DNA from: DALYDK01 sp964415715
GTDB taxonomy: Bacteria > Patescibacteriota > Saccharimonadia > Saccharimonadales > CAIOMD01
Assembly (NCBI GenBank): GCA_964415715.1
Contig: CAYQBK010000022.1
Span: 1 to 14,265 of the forward strand
Reading direction: 5' to 3'
DNA length: 14,265 bases
Positions 1-6,903 of the stretch are shown here, piece after piece. The notes under the pieces were generated by a model that had not been told where the DNA came from, searched no databases, and was given only the letters and a program-made list of their open reading frames with translations. Both the position numbers and the translations under genes were made by a program. Within the stretch, counting starts at the first letter, position 1, and every line of letters starts with the position of its first letter.

Positions 1-198
1 GTAAATACCCATTTGCTCAGCTTTTTCGGCAATTTTTGATCCATGCTCATCTGTACCAGTACTAAACACTACCTGCTCAACGCCTTGCTGTCTCTTGTAA
101 CGGGCTAAAACATCGGCATATACGAACTCCAACGCATGCCCCAAATGTGGCGATCCGTTAACATAGGGAATAGAAGTTGTTATGTAATACTTACTCAT
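1..198 (-). CDS. metG: Methionyl-tRNA synthetase, N-terminal fragment (3' end outside window)
   Basis: The first 66 codons of a class I aminoacyl-tRNA synthetase, which charges tRNA-Met with methionine in the cytoplasm. The translation opens MSKYYITTSIPYVNGSPHLG, a typical MetRS start in which HLGH (residues 18-21) is the HIGH-type ATP-binding signature. The downstream STGTDEHGSKI stretch matches the conserved T(G)TDEHG motif of MetRS. The KMSKS loop and anticodon-binding domain lie beyond the window edge. The ATG at 196-198 is well supported because the protein normally begins a few residues before the Y-I-T-T-x-I-x-Y strand. A TACAAT box ends 6 bases before the ATG and no Shine-Dalgarno is visible, so the mRNA is probably leaderless. 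Confidence 0.95.
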   Translation of the reverse strand, partial: MSKYYITTSIPYVNGSPHLGHALEFVYADVLARYKRQQGVEQVVFSTGTDEHGSKIAEKAEQMGIY

Positions 199-204
199 AT
201 ACAC

Positions 205-234
205 ATTGTAACAGCTATGGCGCCCTCAATACAA
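205..234 (-). promoter_or_regulatory. Putative metG promoter
   Basis: On the minus strand TTGTAT (234-229) is followed after 18 bases by TACAAT (210-205), with a TG one base before the -10 box (extended -10). The -10 box ends 6 bases before the metG ATG, which puts the expected start of transcription on or next to the start codon. Confidence 0.5.
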
Positions 235-284
235 AAACGAATTCAGATTAGGCTGTGGTAGTTTTATATAATTTATTAGAATTA

Positions 285-461
285 TTAGCTATCGTCTTCT
301 ACAGAGCCAGATGACAAGTGCCACAGCTTGCAGTATCGACATTTATAGGCAGTTAGCTGTATGTCACGCTGATATTTTGCAACAATAGCTGCATCCCGCG
401 CCTGGCGAGCAGTATCAAATACTATTTTATCATGACATGGTAGTTCATGTGCTTCATCCAT
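285..461 (-). CDS. Small CxxC zinc-ribbon-like protein (58 aa), function unknown
   Basis: A 58-codon frame from ATG (461-459) to TAA (287-285), starting 2 bases after the FKBP stop codon. It begins MDEAHELPCHDKIVFDTARQ and contains KCRYCKLWHLSSG near the end. Cys9, Cys41, Cys44 and His48 could bind one zinc ion. The layout, an early Cys followed by a K-x-x-F/Y-x-(T/S)-x-x-x-A-x-x-A helix and then Y-x-C-x-x-C-x-x-W-H-L, resembles small zinc-ribbon proteins that I recall from phages and actinobacteria; no biochemical role is known to me. The tight spacing suggests co-transcription and translational coupling with the FKBP gene; a weak GTGGA lies upstream of the ATG. The composition is protein-like and the Cys/His/Trp pattern is unlikely by chance, but the function is open. 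Confidence 0.72.
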   Translation of the reverse strand: MDEAHELPCHDKIVFDTARQARDAAIVAKYQRDIQLTAYKCRYCKLWHLSSGSVEDDS

Positions 462-463
462 AA

Positions 464-1162
464 CTATTCCACTGACACAAGTTGAACATCAAATACTAAA
501 ACCGAATTTGCTGGTATTGGCCCCTGAGGCTGATCACCATAGCCAACAACTGGTGGAATAATCATACGCCTAATACCACCAACTTTCATTCCAATAATGT
601 CTTGTTCCCAGCCTGATATCACCTGATGTGCCCCAACTGTAAATGTGAGTGTTTTATCAACAGCCTGGTCAAACATCTTTCCATTCGTTAAATATCCTTT
701 GTAATATACAGTCACTTTTTTATTGACAGCCACCTCGGCCCCTGTGCCTACTTGCAGATCTCCAAAAAGTGCACTTTTTGCATCTTTATACTGTTCATAT
801 TGACCAAAAGATTCTGGGCCGGGTACAGATGGAGTGCTGGGGGTATTTGAACTCGCATTATTTCCAGATGTTGAACTAGAGTTTTTTAGTATACCACTCC
901 CCAGGTTTGCCGGATTTGAAGTACTTGGACTATTTTCCACCCGTAACGCATTTGAGTCTGTGTTTGAATTTGATTTATTGTCACCCAGCGATATTGATTT
1001 TGTTTCACCTTGGTTTAATTTTGCAATACTAGCCGAACCTTGTACTTCGACAGCCAGTTTTTTAGCTGATGTCTGTTTTTTGTATACAACAAACCCAGAT
1101 ATTGAAAATACTAGAACAATAATCACAGCTGACGATATTAATATATTTTTTTTATTTGGCAT
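464..1162 (-). CDS. Membrane-anchored FKBP-type peptidyl-prolyl cis-trans isomerase
   Basis: A 232-residue protein. Residues 7-27 form a single hydrophobic N-terminal segment after a Lys-rich start (MPNKKN), an uncleaved anchor or signal peptide; there is no lipobox Cys. Residues about 35-125 are a low-complexity linker rich in Ser, Asn, Thr and Pro, typical of an extracytoplasmic spacer. Residues about 130-232 are an FKBP domain with the expected pocket residues: Y153/Y154 in VTVYYKG, F164-D165, V181-I182, W185 in VISGWEQ, Y208 in VGYGD and F224 in LVFDV. It should catalyse prolyl isomerisation of proteins outside the membrane. The ATG at 1162 is the natural start because the anchor follows immediately. 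It lies 18 bases after the FtsX-like gene and has its own -10 box. An A8 run (1146-1153) in codons 4-6 is read in frame. Confidence 0.92.
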   Translation of the reverse strand: MPNKKNILISSAVIIVLVFSISGFVVYKKQTSAKKLAVEVQGSASIAKLNQGETKSISLGDNKSNSNTDSNALRVENSPSTSNPANLGSGILKNSSSTSGNNASSNTPSTPSVPGPESFGQYEQYKDAKSALFGDLQVGTGAEVAVNKKVTVYYKGYLTNGKMFDQAVDKTLTFTVGAHQVISGWEQDIIGMKVGGIRRMIIPPVVGYGDQPQGPIPANSVLVFDVQLVSVE

Positions 1163-1172
1163 TGGTATGTAT

Positions 1173-1178
1173 ATTATA
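1173..1178 (-). promoter_or_regulatory. Putative -10 box of the FKBP gene
   Basis: TATAAT within AATAGGTTATAAT on the minus strand; the TAG in this string is the stop codon of the FtsX-like gene, so promoter and stop codon overlap. The box ends 10 bases before the FKBP ATG, leaving a leader of at most a few bases. No good -35 hexamer is seen. Confidence 0.5.
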
Positions 1179-1180
1179 AC

Positions 1181-2446
1181 CTATTCGTAACGTAAAGCAT
1201 CTATTGGGTCGAGACGACCAGCCTTAATTGCCGGTATTAAACCAGCTATAAATGTTATACCAGCTATTGCCGATATTATAATTAATGCCATGACTGGAGT
1301 TATAGACAATAACTGCATACCCTCTATACTCTTAAGAAAGGTTGTTGCGGCAATTTTATTGATTACTAACTGAGCAAGATAGGCCAAACTCAAACCAATA
1401 ATACTACCCCAAAACCCCAATAGTGCAGCCTCGACACTAAACAGTGCAAATATTGTTTTAGGTTTAGCACCAAGTGAACGATACAAGCCTATCTCACGAG
1501 TCCTTTCAAGTACCGCCATAAATAGTGTATTTATTACCCCCACAATAGATGCCAATATGGCAATAGCACTAAAGGCAGCTAGTGCTAGCTGAACTCCGGA
1601 AACAATACTGTTTAGCGTATTGTTAAAATCCGCAAAGCTCTGAGCATCGTATTTAACATCTGCAAAATTCTTTTGAAATTGAATCTTGGTTACATTATCA
1701 TTTTTGCTGACAAGAACATTGAACTGTTTTGGTTTGCCGAGTGGATCTTGAGCAATAGCTATCTCTTTTGCATCTATCTGAGATATTTTTACAGGCTGAT
1801 CAAGGAGACTGGGCTCAAACACACCTTTAATGGTAAATTTTTCTGTTTTTGACTGACCGTTGGCTAGCTTATAGGTGATATCTATCTGCTTACCTACCGC
1901 GCTAGCAGAATTATCAACCCCGACTATTGGCAGATATTTTCGGGATATTAATATTTGTTTTGAATCATTTTCACCAAGCTTTGACCCAGCAACCATAGTT
2001 GTATTTAGTTCAGGTATGGTCATTTCGGCTGGCACTTGATATTTCTTGCCATTTGTCCCTGTAGCATATTCAAACGTTACGCTGTACGGAATAATAGTTT
2101 TACTAACACCGGCCACATTTTTGATCTTCTCTATATCTTGGTCAGAAAGAAACAAATCGGTAAATTGTTTTGAATACGATGAATCACCTGCATACTCTTT
2201 CATATCACCACCACCAAAACCACCACCCGCAAAATCATTTGCCGAAGCTTTTACAACCCTGTAAATATTGACGTTTTCGTAGCTACCCAGCTGTGACGAT
2301 ATATAATTTTTTACACCTTGCCCTAGCCCTAAGCTCAGCGCAAGTGTAAAGGTACCGATACTTATTGCCAAAACAGTCAGTATTGTTCTGAGTTTGGACC
2401 TACCAAGGTTTGTATTGGCAGTTGAGATTATATCTATAACACGCAT
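1181..2446 (-). CDS. ABC transporter permease, FtsX/MacB family
   Basis: A 421-residue membrane subunit of the MacB/LolC/FtsX superfamily, which couples ATP hydrolysis in the cytoplasm to mechanical work on extracytoplasmic substrates rather than classical transport. Topology fits the family: one membrane helix at about 20-42, a large extracytoplasmic MacB-type core at about 45-280, then three helices at about 283-310, 330-360 and 383-408. The conserved motif ERTREIGLYRSLGAKP sits after the second helix, and the protein ends with the usual IPAIKAGRLDPIDALRYE. A Gly-rich insert (GGGFGGGD, near residue 75) lies early in the outer domain. Its ATG shares one base with the TAA of the ATPase gene (TAATG), so the two are translationally coupled and form one transporter. 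The substrate cannot be told from sequence; a peptide, lipoprotein or envelope role is possible. Confidence 0.93.
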   Translation of the reverse strand: MRVIDIISTANTNLGRSKLRTILTVLAISIGTFTLALSLGLGQGVKNYISSQLGSYENVNIYRVVKASANDFAGGGFGGGDMKEYAGDSSYSKQFTDLFLSDQDIEKIKNVAGVSKTIIPYSVTFEYATGTNGKKYQVPAEMTIPELNTTMVAGSKLGENDSKQILISRKYLPIVGVDNSASAVGKQIDITYKLANGQSKTEKFTIKGVFEPSLLDQPVKISQIDAKEIAIAQDPLGKPKQFNVLVSKNDNVTKIQFQKNFADVKYDAQSFADFNNTLNSIVSGVQLALAAFSAIAILASIVGVINTLFMAVLERTREIGLYRSLGAKPKTIFALFSVEAALLGFWGSIIGLSLAYLAQLVINKIAATTFLKSIEGMQLLSITPVMALIIISAIAGITFIAGLIPAIKAGRLDPIDALRYE

Positions 2447-3129
2447 TACGCCCTGCCCCCTTTAACTAAGTCACTTTCAACAATACCATCTTTTAGTCGT
2501 ACAATCCGCTGACATTTTTTAGCTAAATCATCGTCGTGAGTCACAATAATAACAGTAGTTTTAAGCTTTTTATTCAGATCAAACAATAAATCTTCTATTA
2601 TCTTTCCATTTTCACTATCCAGGTTGCCAGTTGGCTCATCAGCTATTAGTATGGATGGCTGGCCAACAATAGCCCGAGCAATAGCAATACGCTGCTTTTG
2701 ACCACCAGACAGATCATTGGCCTTGCTTTTTATTTTTGATGTTAGTCCTACCTGCTCAACAGCCACTCTAGCCTGAGCAAGTCTTGTTTTCTTTTTAACG
2801 CCTTGTATCTTTAGTGACAAAGCAACATTATTTAATACGCTGTCGTTTGGCTGTAGAAAAAATTGCTGAAAAACAATGCCAACATTCTGGCCACGCCAAG
2901 TGTCAGTATCAAAAGATTTAAAAATACTTTTTCCATCAAACAATATATCACCCTGTGTTGGGTGATCAAGTCCGATAAGAATATGCAAAATAGTACTTTT
3001 GCCAGATCCACTTTTACCAACAATAGCATTAGTCGTACCTGCCTCAAACTGCAGGTTTATGTGTTTAAGTGCCAAGAAGGCATTTTCCTTTTTACCGTAT
3101 TTCTTTGAAACATTTTTTACTGTAAGCAT
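2446..3129 (-). CDS. ABC transporter ATPase, MacB/LolD-like
   Basis: An ATP-binding subunit of 227 residues from the preferred ATG at 3129 (MLTVKNVSKKYG). A longer frame from 3153 exists, but its extra residues (MTIGYNCH) do not resemble the family and would overlap the promoter. Walker A is GKSGSGKS (38-45), the Q-loop lies in VFQQFFLQP (86-94), the signature is LSGGQKQR (140-147), Walker B is ILIADEPTGNLDS (160-172), and the H-loop is VTHDDD. ADEPTGNLDS is typical of the MacB/LolD/FtsE group. It pairs with the following FtsX-like permease by a TAATG overlap. A TATAAT box ends 6 bases before ATG 3129 and no Shine-Dalgarno is present, which supports both the shorter start and a leaderless mRNA. 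Confidence 0.93.
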   Translation of the reverse strand: MLTVKNVSKKYGKKENAFLALKHINLQFEAGTTNAIVGKSGSGKSTILHILIGLDHPTQGDILFDGKSIFKSFDTDTWRGQNVGIVFQQFFLQPNDSVLNNVALSLKIQGVKKKTRLAQARVAVEQVGLTSKIKSKANDLSGGQKQRIAIARAIVGQPSILIADEPTGNLDSENGKIIEDLLFDLNKKLKTTVIIVTHDDDLAKKCQRIVRLKDGIVESDLVKGGRA

Positions 3130-3135
3130 GTGGCA

Positions 3136-3141
3136 ATTATA
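3136..3141 (-). promoter_or_regulatory. Putative -10 box of the MacB/LolD-like operon
   Basis: TATAAT within ATAGGCTATAAT on the minus strand, ending 6 bases before the ATG at 3129. The preceding ATAGG matches the strings before the FKBP and MFS gene -10 boxes. A TTGACT lies only 6 bases upstream, too close to be a standard -35. Confidence 0.5.
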
Positions 3142-3177
3142 GCCTATAGTCAACTACAAGTATATAAGGAACCAAAT

Positions 3178-4828
3178 CTAGACTAGAAACAATATCATCA
3201 GCTGGGCTATGACTATTTTAGTTATGGTAGTTATTGGGAAAAGTCTGACATAACCATACGATGGCAGATCATTTTTTGCTTGTTGTGATGCATAGCTAGT
3301 GACCGCAGGCTGAGTATGGATTGCTGATACCATACCACTAACTACTGCAAATGGTAGCTTAAAATATTTAAATGCAATCGGTATAAATACAAATGGCACT
3401 AGCATAGAAATAACAGCTCCTATTGCTAATATCTGCAAGCCATTGCCTTCTTTTATGCCATGTATAAATGTCTGGCCAGATCTTATACCAATACCTGCCA
3501 ACATCAGTGACAAGCCAAGCTCTCTAAGTGTATGGTTAGCGCTGTACGATATAGACCAAACAAATGGCCCAGAACGGCGCAGATAGCTAAGTATCAATCC
3601 TACGACCAATGGACCACCAGCGTCTCCTAGCTTCAAAACCAATCCACCCGGTAATGGTATCGGTATCATACCAACAATCAGCCCTATACATATACCCAGC
3701 CCGATAGACATAGGATGAATATCGCTTATCGACCTATATGAATCACCAAACAACTTTGCTATCATCTTTTCATTATCACGGGGCGTAACATATCGGACTC
3801 TATCGCCATATTCTAATACAAAACTATTATCAGCCAATATATCGGCGTCTCCCCGCCTGACACAGGTTGCTATAGCACTATATTTTTGTGGCAAGCGAAG
3901 ATCGCCAATAGTACTGCCTATTATCTTTTTTTTCAGACACAAACACACGCCGATACATATAGTCAGATGTTTCAAACTGCAAAATAGATTCACTATATTT
4001 TCCAACCTGTTTAGCGACCAAATCAATATCATCTGGCGTACCGATAACACTTATGACATCATTTAGCTGAATACGTATATCTGGCTTGTTGACAATTATT
4101 ACCTTTTTACCGCGTTTTACCCGAACAAATACTACTGACCAGTCATATTCATTTATTAGTTGCTCAATGGATTTACCATCAATATCTTTATTGGTCACTA
4201 CTATGGCTTTATTGTGCAAATCACTCCCGACAGCAACCAAGTTTTTTGCTTTTTCGATATCTTTTTTATAATTTATCTTGTACCGTTTCTGCCAAAAAAA
4301 TATTGCCAATATTGGGCCAATAACTCCCATCGGGTAAGCTATAGAATAGCCGATAGCCGGAGTACTGGGTGGGATACCACTGCCAACGTAGCTTGCACTA
4401 CCAAGCAGCTGTATAGCCGATGCAAGTGAAGGTGTGTTAGTGAGTGAACCGGAATATATTCCCGAAGCAATAGCTCCATTTATGCCAACTAGTTTTGTAA
4501 CTATTGCGATGATGATTGCACTGGCTCCCAAAAAAGACAAAACCACTATTAGATCGCGAAGACCATATTTTTTAAATCCAGCAAAAAAGCTAGCCCCACT
4601 CGACACACCTATTGTGTACACAAACAGCACCAACCCTAGCGCCCCAACAATAGCTGGTAGAGTAATCTTGTCATTCAATGCACTGATCAACAGGCCAACA
4701 AACAACACCGCTGCTGCGCCGAGTTTGATGCCAAAAATATTTATTCGGCCAATAGCATAACCAACTGTTATAACAAAGAACAGCAAAAACAACTGATTTT
4801 TTACAAAAAGTTCAATCAACCAATCCAC
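3178..4828 (-). CDS. AspT/YidE-type membrane transporter with RCK_C domains, frame broken at an A8 run
   Basis: A putative aspartate-alanine-exchanger-like carrier. Coding runs from a GTG (4828) with a good Shine-Dalgarno (AAGGGGG, 4 bases upstream). The first frame (to 3878) gives an Asp-Al_Ex membrane half (residues about 1-175, with GSLTNTPSLASAI), one RCK_C/TrkA-C domain (about 200-285) and the start of a second. The frame then breaks at GAAAAAAAAG (3925-3934 minus). If one A is skipped, RRVFVSEKK joins directly to IIGSTIGDLRL, continuing the second RCK_C and the second membrane half to a TAA at 3178. The restored protein is 549 residues, the usual family length, with no gap or overlap. 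The unshifted product would add only 15 unrelated residues (DNRQYYWRSSLATKI). The gene may be a pseudogene, a sequencing error, or expressed by slippage. Substrate is unproven. Confidence 0.85.
3925..3937 (-). other. Candidate slippage/frameshift site in the AspT-like gene
   Basis: TCTGAAAAAAAAG on the minus strand. The upstream frame reads TCT GAA AAA AAA GAT; the downstream conserved frame needs GAA AAA AAG ATA. Skipping one base gives a continuous conserved protein. The same 13 bases mark the break in the UvrD gene. Confidence 0.7.
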
Positions 4829-4832
4829 TGAG

Positions 4833-4840
4833 CCCCCTTT
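4833..4840 (-). promoter_or_regulatory. Shine-Dalgarno deciding the GTG start of the AspT-like gene
   Basis: AAAGGGGG on the minus strand lies 4 bases upstream of GTG at 4828. It is the clearest ribosome-binding site in the window, which otherwise has few. It supports GTG over any internal ATG. Confidence 0.75.
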
Positions 4841-4850
4841 TTAAAATAAG

Positions 4851-4879
4851 ATTCTAGACTTATATATAGTATAAGCCAA
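4851..4879 (-). promoter_or_regulatory. Putative promoter of the AspT-like gene
   Basis: TTGGCT (4879-4874) and TAGAAT (4856-4851) are separated by 17 bases on the minus strand. The leader would be roughly 15-20 bases and contains the Shine-Dalgarno. TATACT and TATATA in the spacer are alternative -10 boxes. Confidence 0.45.
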
Positions 4880-5056
4880 AATATTACCGCCGTAAAACAA
4901 AAAAGACCCTACATCAACAGAAAACTATTGAATCCAGCATAATTATTTCTACACATTCACAATTTAGCCAAAACATTTACTAGGGCAAGCACGGAATACT
5001 CAATATAACATTGGTATATTTCACCCTCTTTGTCGAATTACATCAGCGGGTTTTTA
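4880..5056. other. Intergenic stretch with no recognised feature
   Basis: AT-rich spacer between the AspT-like gene promoter and the tmRNA terminator. I found no open frame of useful length, no tRNA-like fold and no repeat in it on either strand. Confidence 0.5.
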
Positions 5057-5095
5057 CATGAAAAAAGCCCAACTCTACGTTGGGCACTTTTCATG
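5057..5095 (-). terminator. Rho-independent terminator of tmRNA
   Basis: On the minus strand GCCCAAC (5085-5079), loop GTAGA and GTTGGGC (5073-5067) form a perfect 7-bp GC-rich stem followed by six T (5066-5061). An outer 8-bp repeat, CATGAAAA and TTTTCATG, extends the fold and begins with the last two bases of the tmRNA CCA end. Confidence 0.9.
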
Positions 5096-5488
5096 GTGGA
5101 GCTGGCGGGTAATGCTCCCGCGTCCAATGGTTAACGACACTACATATCTACAAGCATAGTTTATTTAGGTTTCTTAAAGTAAAAATGGCTAAATAAACAA
5201 AACATTTTTACTAGCATTTCAAAATCTTAGATATTTAGTTCGAAAAGCACTAAATATAGCAACCAGATAATATAAGACTTTTTAACCATATCTGGTGTCT
5301 AGTCAAAAGTCGCTGCCAATATATTAGGCAACAGCACCAACTGGAGAAGCGGTAAGATTTAACTTAAAGTTACCCCAGCTAGCAAGTAGAGATTCTTTTG
5401 CATCTACAAATTTATCACGGTAACGGTGTGAAAAACCGGCTTGCAATGTAGATTGTTAAAGTCCACTGTCGAGCTAAGATTCAGCCCC
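5094..5488 (-). ncRNA. ssrA: Transfer-messenger RNA (tmRNA)
   Basis: A one-piece tmRNA of about 395 bases that rescues stalled ribosomes by acting first as tRNA-Ala and then as a short mRNA. The 5' end GGGGCUG (5488-5482) pairs over 7 bp with CAGCUCC (5104-5098) next to an encoded ACCA, and the third pair is G-U, the alanine identity element. UCGACAG near the 5' end matches the conserved tmRNA D-region. GGACGCGGG and CCCGCCAGCUCCACCA closely resemble the E. coli 3' end as I recall it. The T-stem is GCGGG/CCCGC, but its loop is AGCAUUA instead of UUCRANY. The likely tag frame runs from GCA at 5401 to UAA at 5324. A -10 box precedes the gene, which sits about 60 bases after the MFS stop. The AT-rich middle should hold pseudoknots, which I did not fold. 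Confidence 0.93.
5324..5401 (-). other. tmRNA proteolysis-tag reading frame (25 codons plus stop)
   Basis: Inside the tmRNA, UUGUAGAU is followed by GCA, similar to UUAGUC-GCA before the E. coli resume codon. Reading from GCA gives a tag starting AKESLLASWG and ending SPVGAVA before UAA. The small, nonpolar GAVA end fits degradation tags. Starting one codon earlier (GAU) is possible. Confidence 0.65.
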
Positions 5489-5518
5489 ATAACGGCATGT
5501 TGAACACGCCTCAACAAT

Positions 5519-5524
5519 ATTATA
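5519..5524 (-). promoter_or_regulatory. Putative extended -10 box of ssrA
   Basis: TGCTATAAT on the minus strand (TATAAT at 5524-5519) with the TGn extension. Transcription would begin near 5512, giving a leader of about two dozen bases before the mature 5' GGGGCUG, to be removed by RNase P. The -35 region (TAGGCA at 17-base spacing) is weak. Confidence 0.55.
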
Positions 5525-5548
5525 GCATAAGTTTTATATTATGCCTAG

Positions 5549-6865
5549 TTATTGTGCTGTATCTGGTGTGGTGGCGCCGCTTGGGGCAGCGAATTTATCA
5601 GTCTTGCCTGGTTTAACGAGTATCCAAAATATAATACCACCACAGAACACCAAACTGCCAGCTACAAACAGTGGCAAATTATCATTGACGCTAGCTACAT
5701 AGCCACTAATGATAGCAGGTATACTCTGAGCCAAGGCCATAACGCTAGAATTTATACCCAATGATTCACCTTGCATCTCTGGAGGTGTTACTCTACTAAC
5801 TAGTGCTGAGTTAAATGCCATAGTAAGCCCGTTGCCGAGCGCTAGAAATGGGGCTACAAGAAACAGCCATCGATATTCGCCAGCTGGTATAAACGCATAG
5901 CCTAGCAAACTAACAGCCGTTATAAACATACTAAACCTGAGTACTTGAAAATCTTTATACTTTTTTGATACTTTGCCGACTATACCACCCTGAACAATAG
6001 CAATCCATAGACCGACGTAAGCAAAATAGTCACCAGTGTTACTAGGGCTAAAGTTAAACTTTTGGAGCAGTATTAGCCCAAAAAAAGTAGTAAAAAAAGT
6101 AAACCCGGCTGTAAACAGAAAACTAGATGGCATAATGTCTCTTAGGCCGGGTCGTGAAAAAGCCGAAGCAATATTATGAAATGGCTTGGTTAGATCTAGG
6201 CGTTTTTTTATTTTTACTTTTAGTGTCTCGGGTAAGAATAATAATATCATTATCATATTTAAAAATGCTAAGCTAGCTGCAAACCAAAAAGGTGTAGCCA
6301 CATTAAACCAGCTCATAATACTTGGATCAATAAGCTTGCCACCGATATATGGACCCAAAATAAACCCTAATCCAAATGCCATACCAATAAGACCAAAATT
6401 TTTGGCCCTATTTTTAGGGGTGCTTATGTCTGCTATAGCCGCCTGGGCTACCGAAATATTACCACCAGTAACGCCATCCAATATTCGTGACGCAAAAAGC
6501 AAAGGTATGTTTTTGGTTATTAAACCGACTGCAAATAGCACATAGCCGACCGATGTGCCAAATATCGAAAATGCCAATACTGGCTTACGTCCATACCTAT
6601 CGGCCAACTGACCCATAATAGGAGCTGCCAAAAACTGGGCAAGTGGGTAAGCAGCACTCAACCAGCCCAGCAATATAAACCCTTGGGCCATTGTCCAGCC
6701 TGCTGGCAATATAGAATCAGGCGAACCTGGGTTAACCAGCTGTGGGAATACTGGTATAAGTATACCTACACCAAGAAGATCAATAAAAACTGTTAAGAAT
6801 ACAGCCAAAAGCGGGTGTTTATGACCACTGTTAGACACTGGTATATTTATAGTTTCTTTTGTCAT
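5549..6865 (-). CDS. MFS efflux transporter, DHA1 (TetA/multidrug-like) type
   Basis: A 438-residue, 12-helix-size major facilitator protein, likely a proton-driven exporter in the cytoplasmic membrane. A short polar start (about 17 residues) precedes helix 1, FLTVFIDLLGVGILIPVFP (23-41), whose Asp31 is typical of drug antiporters. Motif A is GQLADRYGRKPV (85-96). The helix 4 region ASRILDGVTGGNISVAQAAI carries Arg127. The antiporter motif C region is GLIGMAFGLGFILGPYIGG (158-176). These signatures fit the TetA/Bcr subgroup; the substrate (tetracycline, another drug or a metabolite) cannot be assigned. It starts 38 bases after rsmA with its own TATAAT, 6 bases before the ATG, so it is likely a separate leaderless transcript. 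The C-terminal tail (about 15 residues, GATTPDTAQ) is polar. ssrA follows directly. Confidence 0.9.
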   Translation of the reverse strand: MTKETINIPVSNSGHKHPLLAVFLTVFIDLLGVGILIPVFPQLVNPGSPDSILPAGWTMAQGFILLGWLSAAYPLAQFLAAPIMGQLADRYGRKPVLAFSIFGTSVGYVLFAVGLITKNIPLLFASRILDGVTGGNISVAQAAIADISTPKNRAKNFGLIGMAFGLGFILGPYIGGKLIDPSIMSWFNVATPFWFAASLAFLNMIMILLFLPETLKVKIKKRLDLTKPFHNIASAFSRPGLRDIMPSSFLFTAGFTFFTTFFGLILLQKFNFSPSNTGDYFAYVGLWIAIVQGGIVGKVSKKYKDFQVLRFSMFITAVSLLGYAFIPAGEYRWLFLVAPFLALGNGLTMAFNSALVSRVTPPEMQGESLGINSSVMALAQSIPAIISGYVASVNDNLPLFVAGSLVFCGGIIFWILVKPGKTDKFAAPSGATTPDTAQ

Positions 6866-6871
6866 TATAAA

Positions 6872-6877
6872 ATTATA
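6872..6877 (-). promoter_or_regulatory. Putative -10 box of the MFS gene
   Basis: TATAAT within AATAGGTTATAAT on the minus strand, ending 6 bases before the ATG at 6865. It matches the FKBP promoter over all 13 bases. No convincing -35 and no Shine-Dalgarno are seen. Confidence 0.55.
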
Positions 6878-6903
6878 ACCTATTTTTATATCATATTGAC
6901 TAT

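Noticed and set aside
834..1190. Plus-strand open frame opposite the FKBP gene, and similar plus-strand frames elsewhere
   Set aside because: They lie wholly opposite well-supported minus-strand genes, show no domain or start signal, and are expected by chance opposite hydrophobic genes.
3130..3153. Longer N-terminus (MTIGYNCH) for the MacB/LolD-like ATPase
   Set aside because: It would run through the TATAAT box, and family members begin at the M-L-T-V-K-N-V strand, so ATG 3129 is preferred.
3178..4050. A separate 290-residue gene starting inside the AspT-like gene
   Set aside because: Its first 40 or so residues come from the wrong frame of the upstream domain and resemble nothing; the conserved part begins exactly at the A8 run, so it is the continuation of the upstream gene.
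5498..5516. TGTTGA/TCAACA hairpin upstream of ssrA
   Set aside because: The predicted transcription start near 5512 falls inside it, so it would not be fully transcribed; the 6-bp stem is compatible with chance.
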